Positions 1 through 11,765 are shown, numbered from the stretch's first letter. The stretch: DNA of 64,000 nucleotides from Gordius sp. MW1 (GCA_964036665.1 OZ038529.1:24500060-24564059), one strand, 5' to 3'. Notes: generated by a model not told the origin, from the sequence alone. Numbers and translations: made by a program.

Positions 1-388
1 CGGGTATGGAATTTAGTATTGCATGCGCGCACGTTTAACCCAGATGCGAATTTATTTTCGGAGGCTTAATGCCTGTTATGACCTGTTTTTGGCTATATCC
101 CGTATCACCTTTAGAAGTTTGATGAGGTCGAATTTCCTGGGTGGGCAAATAATTTGCCGACTGCGCATGATGTGATTTACGGGAACGTGGCACGTGGTTT
201 AATGAGAGGTAAGACCATCGTAGTCAGGTCCAAGGTTACCGTTATGGAGTTCATAGCTCCTAGGGATTAGGGTAAGCGGAGTTGCATTTTATGCGAGATA
301 CGCTTATGACAATTTTTTTTAATGGTTAAAAAGATTCTTTTCACGAAACAAAGTTACATAGAGAAATACAAAAATAAAGACATATTGG
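1..388. other. No gene recognised; 3' flank of retroelement relic
   Basis: This stretch is richer in G and C than the rest of the window. A frame of about 50 codons runs at 112-270 on the plus strand, but I recognise no family. It lies just beyond the stop of the minus-strand retroelement frame described next and is best read as its 3' untranslated part or flank. Confidence 0.3.
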
Positions 389-1215
389 TTAAATACAAAG
401 ATCTATATCATTATCTTCTAAAATGGGCCATAAGTCGGCAAAGGATTTAAAGTTGTATCGTACAACAAGAATCCCTAGTTGTTGCCTGAGTAAAAAGGAC
501 GCAGAAATTTTAGATCTCGGAGAGCGTTTTCCGATTTCTTTAAAAAACCCCATTGCCTGTTTGCCAAAGAAACCAGAGCAAGAGGCAACGACAGGGATAA
601 AAATATTGGATGAGAATACTTTGTAGTTTTACGCCTATCTGCTGTAGCGATAGGGTCGTAATTAAAATGGGAAGGGACAAATAGGTCAATACAAGTAAAA
701 TCCCATTTGAGGGATAGGCCATTTCGCCAGGGGACTAGAGAAGAGCCGTCAGAGCGCATCCTACCTTCAAGAGAGGGATCTGACGGCTCAAGGATTGAGG
801 GGATTTTTGCCTTTTTAACGGCAGCTTGAATTAATTAATTAGCTTTAGTGCGCCCAACATATATATATTTGTTTGCTAGGCATTTTAGAGGGTGCCTAGC
901 ATATTCGTCTATAACGGTAAGACAATTTTGACAATTAAATTCTCTGCTCTAACTAATCCCCAACCTTAAAGCTATGGAATATGATAGCTCTAAGTCTTCA
1001 AGCAGCATTCCCAAAAGTTTGCTGGGATAGGCTTCAAGCCACTCGTGACCGGAACCATCAAAAGCGAGGGACCTAAGATTGTAATGCTGGCTATCATCGC
1101 TGCTCAATAAAAGGTAATCAACGGAGCGCGATACTAGTCCAGAATCCCAATCCTTTTGTCTCGTACTTTGAGGTTGAATGGTCTCGGGTGTGACAATCAA
1201 ATTCCAAAGCTCCAC
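389..1215 (-). pseudogene. Retroelement pol C-terminal (post-RT) region, frame-broken
   Basis: The minus strand holds the region that follows the reverse transcriptase in a widespread class of invertebrate retroelement proteins. In order I see: a QKDWD-type segment and a segment reading GHEWLEAYPSKLLG followed by ALRLG (about 955-1150); RSDGSSLVPWRNG then WDFTC and PSHFN (about 650-760), which matches the family pattern DG-x-LIPW...WD-x-T...APSH; then IFIPV...FFGKQAMGFFKEIGKR and a last helix ending at a TAA at 389-391. The parts lie in different frames, so the copy is dead. No reverse transcriptase is visible upstream in the window. The plus-strand frame at 423-626 is only its shadow. Recognition is from remembered family pattern; the exact clade is not decided. 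Confidence 0.6.
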
Positions 1216-1755
1216 TTAGTGATGTCGCTTGTGCCCGTGTCGGCGCCGATAGCTGATGCGTGGTATAGCGACATCACCAATAATTTAACGGAAATATCGT
1301 CTCTTATGGTCGATAGGCTAGCAGCTCTTATTTAGGAGCGGCCTGAACGACTTGGGTGGCGAACATGTTTCTGTCTCGCTCTATGGGGGTAATCAAAAAA
1401 GCTCTTTTGGATAGCGTTAAACGAAAATTGGTTAGAGTATCCTGAACCCAACGACGCTCAGTAAGTGGTCAATCGTTAGCCATCAATGTAAGGTTTTACA
1501 ACAAATCCCCCCCCCCCCCCCGTTGCAAAGTCGACGGGGAAGTGCGATACAATTTTTACGGTCAATGATGAAATCAAATCGATGACCAATTGAAAGACCG
1601 AACCAGAAAACGATCGATGAAACGTCAATACAATTCGATACGTACACCCGAACAAGGGACAATAGAAAATTGTATGCAGTTAGAAACTCAGGTCCGACGA
1701 GCATGCTGAGAGAGGTCAACACGCGGGTCGTAGGAAGTTATCTTAAAGGGTATGG
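1216..1755. other. No gene recognised; contains a C15 run
   Basis: Probably the decayed upstream part of the same minus-strand retroelement, since short open frames persist, but no motif is readable. A pure run of 15 C lies at 1507-1521. Confidence 0.3.
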
Positions 1756-2399
1756 TGTTGTGGCTGCGCATACGCAGTATCATGCGTAGTCAAGTCTCCT
1801 ATGCGCAGCCTCCTGCGCAGTCTACCATGCGCGTCTTCCCACCCTCTCCCCTCTCTCTCCCTCGCTTTGTTATACGCGTGCTAAGGCCAGCTGCGCTGGC
1901 AAATCAAGCGTAAGTTAATAAGATCTTTTGTACTTTAATGCACAGTTGATATTTTCCGATATATGTTAAACTCGGGGAAATTATCTTTTTCGTTCGCGTA
2001 TCGAACAATCTCTCGCTCGGATTATAATATATGGATATCTTCGCGCATTCTATGATTTCGGGCATTATAATAATACATTCATTTGGCTAAAATAAAATAA
2101 GGTAAGATCTATAAACATGCATAGCTCATTATTTGAATTTTAATTAAGACTTTATAACCTTTAACCTTTATATAGCCGCTACAGGGCATTAATTGTTCAC
2201 GAAGATAATATTTTTTGTCCTATAGCTGTTTGTCATGCTTAATGGTCAGTTCCTTTAAATAGTTTTTCCACGTATTCCTGCACTTACACCAGCTTCGCTT
2301 TCGTACCTTTTTAAGTTCATATCTATTTTTCATGTCAGCTTAGGTTTTCCTTTTATTTTACTTACCTTCAACCTGCACTTGTCTGATAGGCATTGCCAG

Positions 2400-2650
2400 T
2401 TGACCTTTCCAAACGGCCTTACCATCTCAATTTTCTTACAACCACCATTTTCTAAATCGAAACTTCATTAATTTATCCCTTTCTCGATTCATTATATGGC
2501 CCTTCTTGCTTATTCCCAAGATCCATATTAACATTCGCATCCCCATGGTAGCCGAACTTTCCTCCTCTTTTGCCTCAAGCCCATGTCTTCGACCCATACA
2601 TTACCGTGGGCACAATAACCAGTTTTAGTGGTAAGTGTTTGTCACACACC
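2400..2650 (-). pseudogene. RTE-type LINE reverse transcriptase, C-terminal relic (copy A)
   Basis: The minus strand reads TVMYGSKTWA, then, after a one-base frame change, a segment ending MGMRMLIWILGISKKGHIMN. This is the signature that follows the palm of RTE-clade LINE reverse transcriptases (LYG-x-E-TW...MRMLRW-x-G). The region is frame-shifted and has no intact frame. The same relic occurs in copy B, so it predates the duplication. An endonuclease relic of the same clade lies at 13260-14049 on the same strand, but the two need not come from one element. Confidence 0.65.
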
Positions 2651-2910
2651 ACTCAACTTTCTAAATTTTAGTCAGCCTGCGCTTATTCTTGTTTTCATTT
2701 CGCTTTTCACACCCCCATGACATTGTACCCCGAACCCAGTTGTAGAGATCTGCAAGGCCTGGTCCGCGGATGGGCCATAATATAACTTAGCGGGCTCGGG
2801 TCGGGCCATGCCAACAACAATAGCACGACATTTAATGCCAATTTGGAAAAAATTAGAAATAATTTGAAGCCCAAATTTCTGAATGTCCTAAAGTTCTTGG
2901 TCTAGTACTA

Positions 2911-3848
2911 GGGGAGACCGGGGCCTAAATAGCCATAAAAAATTAAACCACTTTAAAAAAAACTAATGAATATTTTTATAATTTTTTTATTGGAATACAT
3001 TTTTATAGTCTATTTCTATTATAGAAAAGAAAATTGAGAAAAAAAGCTTAAAGATTTTTTATAAATTGAGTTTAAAAAAATCAAAAATCCTAGAAATTTA
3101 AAAAGTGCCCAGGGTTAGTTGTAGCTATGTTCAGGGGATAGATTAACCCTGACGTTTTGACTTCTTAATAGTGTGTGCTAACTCAAATCCATAAAAATAT
3201 TGTTACCTTATAAAAAACATAGAAAATTTAAATGTAATATTATTGTATTTTATATGGTAAAAATAAAATAAGGGTCAAGATGACAATCTGACTCAAGTAT
3301 ACTTAAAAGACAGATTCTGCAATGTAAAAAACTTTTAATAGTTTTTTAAAATATAATTAGAGTCTATTTCTATTCTAAATTACACTAAGTTGAATTATAA
3401 ACAAGATTTTTGTTTTTGAATTTTGTCATTTGTAAGGCCCAATGAAAAATGGTTATAACTAGCCCCTCTCCGACTAGCCCCGACCCCTATTTTTATGAAC
3501 GATTAATAATTCAACATGTTATATTATGAATAAAAATTTAATCATTAGGCGGGGTTTATATAAAAAATATCTTTTTATAAGATAAAACTTTAATTAGTCC
3601 AAAATATAAAGCCAAAAAAAATTTATGTGCAAAATAGAAAATTTTGTTAAGGCTACTAATAGCCCCGAAAAATCGTTTTTCTTCTATAAAACTGTTAAAT
3701 TTTATTTTTTCCAAACAAAAAATTTTTTATTTATACCTTATGAAAACATACACATATGGTTTAAATTTTAATCATATATCATTATTATTTTTAAAAATAA
3801 TTACAAAGATAATAGTAACCCCGGGCTACGACTAGCCCCGGTCTCCCC
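2911..3848. mobile_element. 938-base inverted-repeat DNA element, TA target (mariner-like MITE)
   Basis: The ends are GGGGAGACCGGGGCC at 2911 and the reverse complement GCCCCGGTCTCCCC at 3835-3848. The element is flanked by TA on each side (2909-2910, 3849-3850). Copy B (near 17418) has the uninterrupted target with a single TA, so the boundaries are exact. TA duplication suggests the Tc1/mariner group, though the ends are not those of a family I know. The motif ctagcccc recurs inside near 3460-3480, 3655 and 3832. No transposase frame; the longest open frame (3644-3835) is not recognised. Confidence 0.85.
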
Positions 3849-5065
3849 TACTACTGACTTCTACAGGGATGATTTTAAAAAGTTTACCTATATGACTCTC
3901 TCAATACATTATGTTAATAATTACAATTTTTTTTTGAATTTTAGCCAACAAATTTTTAAATTTAGAGAGGGGGCAGCCGCTCTTCACTGCCCCCCCCCCT
4001 TGGCTGCGCCCATAAATTCACACGTAAATTTAATAAATATGTATTAAAAATTATTTTCTAATTTCACAAACTTGCGTATTCAAGTGACACATTTCTGGGC
4101 TAACATTTGTTTCCGATCAAAAAACAAACATCAAAAAAGCTTTAATCCCTTATATAAGAGACTAGCTGACCCGGCATACGTTGTTTTGCTACAAATACAA
4201 TTTTCTTAATATAATAAAATTCGAGATAACTTCAGACTTGTATGTATGACGTCATTATTGTATATGATGCTTTAAATGAACTGGCCGGGATATGTCCGAT
4301 ATTTTTAAAACGAAAAGGTATTTTAGGAATCTGAAAAAGCAATTTTACCCCTGGTCACCCTAAGCATCTACGGCTAAATTTTCGCGCGAATCGGGCCGAT
4401 AGTTTTAAAATATAGCCCTTTTTTAAAACGAAATTTCCGATATTTTTAAAACAAAAAGGTATTTTAGTCTGAAAAAGCTATTTTACCCCTGGCCGCCCTG
4501 GGCATCTACGGCTAAGTTTTCGCGCGAATCGGGCCGGTGATTTCAGAGTTTAGCCCTTTTTTAAAACGAAATGTCCGATATTTTTAAAACCAAAAGGTAT
4601 TTAGGAATCTGAAAGATGGACCACGTCATAATAATGGCAAAAATTGCATAATTTAAATTTTATTTATTTAATTTAAAATAATTTTGACCGTATACTGTAA
4701 CATTTTTATTATGCTTTTAAATATCTATTTAAAGAAAACTTAAACCTTGTAGGTATGACGTCATTATTGTATATGATGCAATAAATGAAACTGGCCAGGA
4801 AATGTCCGATATTTTTAAAACAAAAAGGTATTTTAGGAATCTGAAAAAGCTATTTTACCTCTGGCCGCCCTGGGCATCTACGGCTAAATTTTCGCGCAAA
4901 TCGGGCCGGTAGTTTCAGGTTTAGCCCGTTTTTAAAACAAAATGTCCGATATTTTTAAAACTAAAAGGAATTTTAGGAATCTAAAAAAACTATTTTACCC
5001 CTGGCCGCCGCATCTACGGCGAAATTTTCGCGCGAATCGGGCCGGTAGTTTCAGAATTTAGCCCT

Positions 5066-5096
5066 TACATACATACATACACACATACATACATAC
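5066..5096 (+). repeat. CATA microsatellite
   Basis: Runs of acatacatacat at the 3' side of the 180-base repeats inside Helitron H1. Confidence 0.9.
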
Positions 5097-5554
5097 ACTT
5101 TACTTTATTAATTGCTATGCAATTTATGGGCTCGTTTTTGGTTGTCCGTTGTCCGTCAGGCCGTTACCCTCCCTATCTATTTGCATTGGGTATATTAGGT
5201 TATCGATTTTTTAAATTAATGCATGAGAAAGAGGTGCCCCACCCCTCATCTCTATCTCCCTCGCTTTCGGGCGGGGGGTTTTAATTGCTACGTTAAATTA
5301 ATGCATAAGTATATCTATTCGTTTTTAAATTGGGTATTATTGATATTAATTGCTATAATTACCCTATGCCCTCCACTACAAGGGTTTGGGTTAGAATCTC
5401 GGAGTTTTTTAGACTCTTATGATTGTTCTTGTTACTACCATTGATAATAAGACTTTTTGGCCGTCCGCTTGCTCTATTATTGTTTCATTTTATTATATAA
5501 TAAACATAAATAAAAGTTGTTTACTTTTAATTGCTATGCAATTTAACTAGTTTT

Positions 5555-6235
5555 TGGGTTAGAATCCCGGAGTTTTTTTGACTCTTATGATTGTTCTTGT
5601 TACTATCATTGATAATAAGACTTTTTGGCCGTCCGCTGGCTGCTGACCAATGAAAAAAATGACCATTGGCCAAAATGTGAATCCGAGTTTATTTTTTCGT
5701 TTTTTTTGACTATTATGATTGTTCCTGTTACTACCATTGCTATTATGACTTTTTGGCCGTCCGCTGGCTCCTGACCGATGGAAAAAATGACCATTGGCCA
5801 AAATGTGAATCGAAATTATTTTTTTCGTTTTTTTTGACTATTATGATTGTTCCTGTTCCTACCATTGCTATTATGACTTTTTGGCCGTCCGCTGGCTGCT
5901 GACCAATGGAATAAAATGACCATTGGTCAAAATGTGATCGAAAATTTTTTTTTCGTTTTTTTTGACTATTATAAATTTGTGTCCTGGCTGCTGACCAATG
6001 GGAAAAAATGACCATTGGCCAAAATGTGATTCGAAAATTTTTTTTTCGTTTTTTTTCTCTTAATTTATATCCATTTTTACCGTGTGCTGGCTGCTGACCA
6101 ATGAAAAAAAATGACCATTGGCCAAAGTGAGCATCAAATTTTTTTGCCGTTTTTTTGGCTATCATTGACTTATAAAGTATCTGTTGGTACTGACCAATGG
6201 AGAAAAAATGACCATTCGCCAAATTTTTGATTTTT
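5555..6235 (+). repeat. Minisatellite inside Helitron H1 (about 6 units)
   Basis: Units of roughly 95 to 127 bases begin near 5637, 5763, 5890, 5985, 6088 and 6182. Each holds a conserved core, ctgctgaccaatgg, then an A-rich spacer, then tgaccattggcca, followed by a T-rich tract. The core is close to palindromic (CCAATGG / CCATTGG). The same unit builds arrays at 32283-33190 (same strand) and 51255-51320 plus 54660-55245 (opposite strand). Open frames reading repeated ANGHFF are translations of this repeat, not genes. Confidence 0.88.
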
Positions 6236-7024
6236 TTTAATTAAAAATTGTTCAAATTCAACAAAAATTTCTCCCAACAATTCTGCAAATTCTTAACATT
6301 GTGATGTTTTATAATATAATGTTTGTTAGACCCATAATCACTAAAGGCCGTAAAAACTAATGTAATACGCAACTAGATGCAAACACTAAATCTAACCCTA
6401 ACCCTTGCCTATATTACATTTTGCCTATAAATGGAAAATTTGTATAAATAATTAATTAATCATTAGGCATTTAATACCCCCCTATAGGCATTCTCGCCCC
6501 TTCCCCTTTCTCGACCATAAATTGCATAGCAAATATGATACATTTATACGAAGTAAAGATGAGTCGTCCCCCCTTCCCTTTCCCCCTTCCCTTCTCCCCT
6601 CCCCTTCTCCCCTCTACTTCTCCCCTCCCCTTCTCCCCTCCCCCTTCCCACGAGGGCCGAAGGCCTGAGTTTTATATATATAGATTAAATTACTCGGCTC
6701 ATATCAATAGTTTAAGAAGCACGTTTTACAAAAAACATGGAAGCAAACGCTACTATTAATCTTAAATTAATTGAACAAAGCAAGGAATATACAAGATACT
6801 TTAAACAAAGCATTAATGTTCAATATTTGAGTAAAACATTCTATCATAATTAGATGTAGCATTAAGGTGAAACTTTAAAATTTTTATGTTAAAAAGTTTG
6901 TACGAAAAATTGATTTATTAAATGGTAAATATTTAATGGAAGAATTGGATAACATCTCCAAAAAACATAATACGCTTGCACCATTTAAAAATGCAAGCAT
7001 GTAATTAGAAGTGGATAGTACACC

Positions 7025-7654
7025 TAGAGTCCTACACGGGCCCTGAAGCCATATCGGGTTCCGGACTGGGCTCGAGCAGAATTCGACAAAATAATCGGGC
7101 TCGGGTTGGAACTGATGAGAAGGCCCGACCTGAGGCTATAGCCCAGGTTGAATTGAACCAAAGCAAATTAAATTTTTATAAAATTTTAAAAAACTCAACT
7201 CGATAATATAATTGTCTACGCACAGCGTACAAAACAGCTTTTTCCCCTGTCTATTATAATATAACTGACCTGAATTGCAAATCTTATTCCAGTATTTAAA
7301 TAGATTCATAACAGCTGTAAGAACTCTAGAAATAAGATAGGTGAATATTCCCAAAAGTTTTTTATTTGGAACTGTTAAAAATATATTTTATAAAGTTAGA
7401 TTTTTAGTTTTAAATTATTAGCTGAATAGATTATAACGAGTAAAAATAAACTCCTTACAAACTTATCCTAATTGTGAGTAATAACAATATGATGCATTTT
7501 ATATTAAGATAATGAAATAATTTTCAAGAATATAATTTTTCAAAAATTTCAATTGAAAACACGGTTCAGGCCAAAAAAAGAAAAGTTTTTTGGGCTTGGG
7601 CCGGGTCGGGCTAGAACCGGGTTTGGGCCGAAGGAATTTCATTTTTCAGCTCTA
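7025..7654. mobile_element. hAT-type non-autonomous element, copy A (630 bases)
   Basis: Starts TAGAG and ends CTCTA, flanked by 8-base duplications agtacacc (7017-7024) and agtacaac (7655-7662), 7 of 8 matching. The TAGAG tip plus 8-base target duplication is the hAT pattern. GC-rich subterminal blocks with gggctcggg and gggccgggtcggg motifs face each other at the two ends. No transposase. The same insertion sits at 18092-18721 in copy B, so it predates the duplication. Confidence 0.8.
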
Positions 7655-8162
7655 AGTACAACTACACCATTAAAAAGCATCCCTAATTTGTACCCACTTA
7701 TCCATATAATGATGTTCTCGCTGCTTTAGAGATCTATTAAATAAAATCAAATGTTACTTTCAAAGTTTAACAACGATATTTAATTTTTTATTGTAAAGTT
7801 TCGCATATTAAAGATGCTATCCAAGATTTCCTAAATCATTCCATGCACAAATATCCTAGCTTCTCTCGCATTAGTCATCCACCTATAAGCAATCCAGTTC
7901 ATGTGTGCAACTCAAAAATTATATTTAGGTCGGATATTTCAATTTAAGAGGATAACGTCACAGGAAAAAATATAGACTCTAACGAAGTCGACAGAAATCT
8001 CGAATCATATTAAAATCCTTAGGATGTTCTGTTAGAATTAACCTAGGCTACCAAATTTAACAAAATTGGCTAATAAATGTTTGTCGATTCTAGTCACAGT
8101 GCCAAGAGTGAACGCACCTCCAGTAAGGCAAATGGTCTTATAGAAGAGAGAAGGACCAGATT

Positions 8163-10268
8163 ATTGACTGATAAAATAGATAGCCTCTATTATTATTTAA
8201 GATTTAAACATTTTATGTGCTCCAACTTGTTTACTTTATGAACAAGACAAAATGAAAATGTTTTTTATACAAATCAATAATTTTTAAATAACTTCGAATC
8301 GTTTTTACACTGCGGGCCTAACAAATATATGAGTGCAGGGGTGGGGCGATTTTAAACCTAACATTTCCCCTCATGCAGGTCTCTCCTTTTATCTGTTTTT
8401 GCACATGGAATCTAAATAAATCATTTAGTACGTTTAATAATATAGTCACAATAGCCACCGATTTAATCAAGTCCTTATTAATATTTAACTAATAGGCTCT
8501 TTAATATACAATTATAAATTAACGGCAATACATTTATCAACTCTTTAATAATTTATCAACATTTTTAATTCAAAATCGGAAATCCACTATAAAATCATCT
8601 ATTTGTAAATTAAATTTTCTTGGTATTGCAAAAAAGATATTAATAATTTATAATAAAAAGTCTACGAATATTCCCCGAAATTAATAAATATTCATAAAAA
8701 AATTCGATTTTACGTCACTGCATATTATATTATCCAAGCTTCGGAGTCGAAAATTGCAGGTTTCGTCTGGCCCTAATGGTGTAAATAAGAGTATGTATGG
8801 ATGGAATTGTCCCGATGACAAACAAGAGCTTAGCTAAAATGGTGAGCTAAGATTGAGTCCCATCTGACACAGTTGCATCTCGGGACACGTTAACCAGGGG
8901 TTACGTGTTCAGTTGATAGTAGGTTAGTGGCTAATTTGTTAGTATAGTGTAATTTATTATTTTGTTAATAGCAGGAAACAGTAGGGGAAAGCAAAATCAT
9001 ATATAACGACTACTAAAAGCATATAAGTAATAAGGATACGATTCTCCCTTGAGACTGTGGTAAGAGGACTAAAAGGCTCTCCATGGGTTAATAGTTTGGG
9101 CTTCGGACTCGGATTCAGACTCATTGATAAATAATGGTATGGTAAGATAAGTTATTTAGGGGTGTTTTAAATTTTTAAATGCCAGAAATCAATGAACATT
9201 TTTATCTCACAAGCATTTTTACAATTGAAGATAAAACTCAGTATATTAAGCCCCAGCCTACCTCAAGCTCAAACTTTTTCTAAAGGATGGGCCGGTTAGG
9301 ACAAAAATGCCCGTTGTAGATACCATGTATCAATATCGTATTAATGACCTTTACAATATAAATGCTTAGTCCTGTGAATTGGATGTGGGGTGGCGCTCGG
9401 CCATTATTTTCTGAGCCATGTTGACAATGCGAGATATTATTTATCTTCGAAAAAAGTACCAAACGCGGGATTGAACCCGCGAGCATCACGAACATGTTAT
9501 AACCGTTGGAATCTGCAATTATATTAATGGCTTATGTTGTAATAGTTAAAAAATAACAATCTTAAAAATAATTTAAACACTTCAAAAGGCATCTGTTAAA
9601 AAGGCACCTAATAACGGGCTACATCATAGCTTATTCGTTGGAAAGACAGATTTCATTTTTTGACAAAGAGGAGATTTTGTCACCCTCGGTTTTCCTCTTG
9701 TAACATTCCAAAATTATCTACAAGTTTTTGAATAAAAAAATACGTGATAGTAGTTTAATACAAATTTGACCGTTAGATTTAATTTCTTTCAATAGTATTT
9801 TGTGGATCAATTCATTTAACAATCTGCAGAGAGATCTAATAAAAACACAAAAACCTTTAAAATAAACGAGTTACACCGTGCGACAGATCATCATTTAAAA
9901 AGTTTTAAATGTGTTTTAATATCTATATATTAATTCAAAAAATACTCTATAACAAGGCTCCAAGGAGTGACAACAATACATGATTGATTCTTAAGTAACC
10001 AAGATCTTAACCTCTCGATAAAATAAAATTTAGGAGAATTATAATATAAAAGCCACTTTTTATCAATATTTTACAAGCCAGGCCATCATTTTAACTTTAT
10101 TTGTTCTTAATAGCTTGAATGCGTGAGTTGCATATTTATAAGAAATAGATGATTCCTTTGATTGGAGCTTTTGATGATGAATGCAATATTTTTTCTTAGT
10201 TTTAAAACAACAGATTATCATCTTTCCGATATATTTTATTACACAGAAACAAACGGTTACATTTTAAT
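8163..10268. other. Intergenic part of copy A, no protein gene seen
   Basis: AT-rich sequence shared with copy B at about 19230-21298, differing by several percent and small indels. Apart from the tRNA-like stretch I see no coding signal; it is the 3' flank of the GPCR gene. Confidence 0.4.
9455..9516 (-). tRNA. tRNA-derived sequence (pseudo-tRNA or SINE head), copy A
   Basis: On the minus strand a strong T-arm, CGCGGGTTCAATCCCGCG, carries a good B box (GGTTCAATCC) and is followed by GTACTTTTTT, a possible Pol III stop. Upstream, CCAACGGTTATAACATGTTCGT is a weak A box and anticodon-like arm. I cannot fold a complete acceptor stem, so a functional tRNA is unlikely. Copy B has the same sequence with a damaged T-arm end. 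Confidence 0.45.
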
Positions 10269-11354
10269 TTAAATAGAATAACACATTTTGAAACGCCAAT
10301 TGATATTAAATGATACGATGATCAACACTGTAAAATCGCCAAATAGGATTATAACGTACTTTTCAATAAATTGATAAATGTTATATAGTACTTCGGGAAT
10401 TTCGTAGAAGTTACTTATATTTCCAATAAATTTACCGAGCATACCTATTAAAAATAATATGTTCATTACATGCAATATTATTAATATTTTTCTATTTTTG
10501 GCCTTTTTGTTTATTATACCAAAACGTTGTCTCCAAAAGGACATCATATCAAGAGGTTGTGTAAGAACAGTAGTTATGTCAACTACAGTTGGAATTGGAT
10601 GAATCCTTCTTGTTGTGTTGACATTGCGTTTATGTATGTGGTATATAACAATGTAATTTATAATTATGATAGATAAAAAGGTAATGGTATAAATTATATC
10701 ACATATAGTTTCAAATTTTATCAGTAAACTTGATTGAATAGTGTTTTCACAATACAAATTTTTAAATATAGTAAAATAAAATGAATCGCTCTGTAGCTTC
10801 ATTGTTCCTCTCTTCGGGATGTGAAAGGGTAAATTAAATATAAAAGCTACAATCATAAGTCCGAAATAAATACGGTACACATTCTTATGACACAACATTT
10901 TGTTATAAACAAAGGGTCGAGCTATCGCTATATACCTGTCCACAGTAATTAGCAATATTATCAAAAAGGAAAAGCAGCGAATTGTTGTGGGAAATGATAT
11001 ATTAAAGTTACAATATATCCATGCTCTCAGTATTATCCTCTGGTAAGTGACGCGTTGATGAGTAAAGATAACTGACATTATGTAAAACATATTTGAAATG
11101 AGACCATTTAAGGATAAGAAAAGCAAATAAATGAGCCAATTGCCTTGATATTTTTCACGTCGGGATTCATTATGGGAGTTGTGCGGTCTTTTAGTTTTGA
11201 CGAAATGTTTTATTGAATATATGCAGCTTGCGGAATTGAGTAGTAAACTGAAAACGACGAGAAGATGGGTTATAAGATCATACGGATCAAATTTCTTATA
11301 TATTTCACTTGCCATCGGGAAGGATTCGTTATTAAAATTGGAGAATATGGCCAT
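10269..11354 (-). CDS. Rhodopsin-like seven-transmembrane receptor (GPCR), copy A
   Basis: A single-exon frame of 361 codons. The N-terminus is short with an NES glycosylation site (residue 9). Seven hydrophobic segments: about 26-48 (N40 at the usual TM1 asparagine), 72-96, 115-143, 158-179, 215-240, 288-312 and 331-350. DRY at 139-141 ends TM3; C115 lies exactly 25 residues before R140, the standard TM3 disulphide cysteine, and C202 in loop 2 is its likely partner. Departures from the family: N83 replaces the usual TM2 aspartate, TM4 lacks tryptophan, and NPxxY in TM7 is replaced by DFTVL at 340-344. It would act in the plasma membrane; ligand unknown. Invertebrate orphan or peptide receptors are closest in feel, which is inference. 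Paralogue at 21299-22363 is about 93 percent identical. Confidence 0.9.
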   Translation of the reverse strand: MAIFSNFNNESFPMASEIYKKFDPYDLITHLLVVFSLLLNSASCIYSIKHFVKTKRPHNSHNESRREKYQGNWLIYLLFLSLNGLISNMFYIMSVIFTHQRVTYQRIILRAWIYCNFNISFPTTIRCFSFLIILLITVDRYIAIARPFVYNKMLCHKNVYRIYFGLMIVAFIFNLPFHIPKRGTMKLQSDSFYFTIFKNLYCENTIQSSLLIKFETICDIIYTITFLSIIIINYIVIYHIHKRNVNTTRRIHPIPTVVDITTVLTQPLDMMSFWRQRFGIINKKAKNRKILIILHVMNILFLIGMLGKFIGNISNFYEIPEVLYNIYQFIEKYVIILFGDFTVLIIVSFNINWRFKMCYSI

Positions 11355-11482
11355 TAAATATAAAAGTCTTCTCTGTCAAATCAATATTTATTGAATAAAT
11401 AACAATAGGTATTAACAGCAATAATTTATCGATTTAAAGAAACAAAGGCTATCAACACCTTACGACACCTAAATATCGACTT

Positions 11483-11656
11483 AACTGCAGCAAATGGGCG
11501 TAGCCAGGGGATGGGGGGGGGCAGGGAGTAAATTAAAAAATTTGTTTAAATTAATTTAATTTATGGCTTAAATTAAAAAAAAAGACCATTAAGCCCCTAC
11601 GTAAATCATTATTGCATCCCCCTCTAATTACAATGCTGGCTACGCCAATGCTGCAG
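11483..11656. mobile_element. Short inverted-repeat element, GGCGTAGCCAG ends (copy A)
   Basis: GGGCGTAGCCAG near 11497 faces CTGGCTACGCC near 11637, with ctgcagca on both outer sides also inverted. G-rich on one side, C-rich on the other. Also in copy B at 22491-22669, there with longer G and C runs. Similar GCGTAGCCAGG or GCGTACGCAGG tips occur at 11775 and 34515. Confidence 0.55.
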
Positions 11657-11765
11657 CATGGTTCCTTAAAAACATAATAATAGTGAAGTACGATCTAGGC
11701 AATTCTAGTATGTATGACTTGGATTTATTATAGGACCTCTATGTTCAGGGCTGGTCATTATTTCA

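Larger units (their letters stand above)
4162..6684 (-). mobile_element. Helitron, non-autonomous (H1)
   Basis: On the minus strand the element starts with TC followed by TATATATATAAAACTC (5' end at 6684) and ends with GGGTCAGCTAG at 4162, the canonical Helitron TC...CTRR ends. About ten bases before CTAG is a slightly decayed hairpin (consensus GGCAAA-ACAACG-TTTGCC; the intact form is in the Helitron at 50233). It lies between A (4161) and T (6685) without target duplication, and copy B holds the uninterrupted A/T target at 17751/17752. Inside are about four 180-base repeats (4250-5060, each with a gcgcgaatcgggccg core), a CATA microsatellite, a six-unit minisatellite, and a pyrimidine-rich stretch at 6565-6650. 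No RepHel gene. Confidence 0.88.

Noticed and set aside
423..626. 67-codon plus-strand frame
   Set aside because: Its reverse strand is the conserved end of the retroelement post-RT region (IFIPV, FFKEIGKR).
743..789. Hairpin with 11-base arms (gagccgtcaga / tctgacggctc)
   Set aside because: It lies in the coding part of the retroelement relic and is explained by the residues encoded there; no evidence for an RNA role.
5743..6222. 159-codon minus-strand open frame with repeated ANGHFF
   Set aside because: It is a translation of the minisatellite unit; similar frames appear at every array of this repeat.
6385..6405. ctaaccctaaccct considered as telomere-like repeat
   Set aside because: Only about two units inside a Helitron; no array.
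9457..9516. Functional tRNA gene
   Set aside because: Good T-arm but no acceptor or D-arm pairing; kept only as tRNA-derived sequence.
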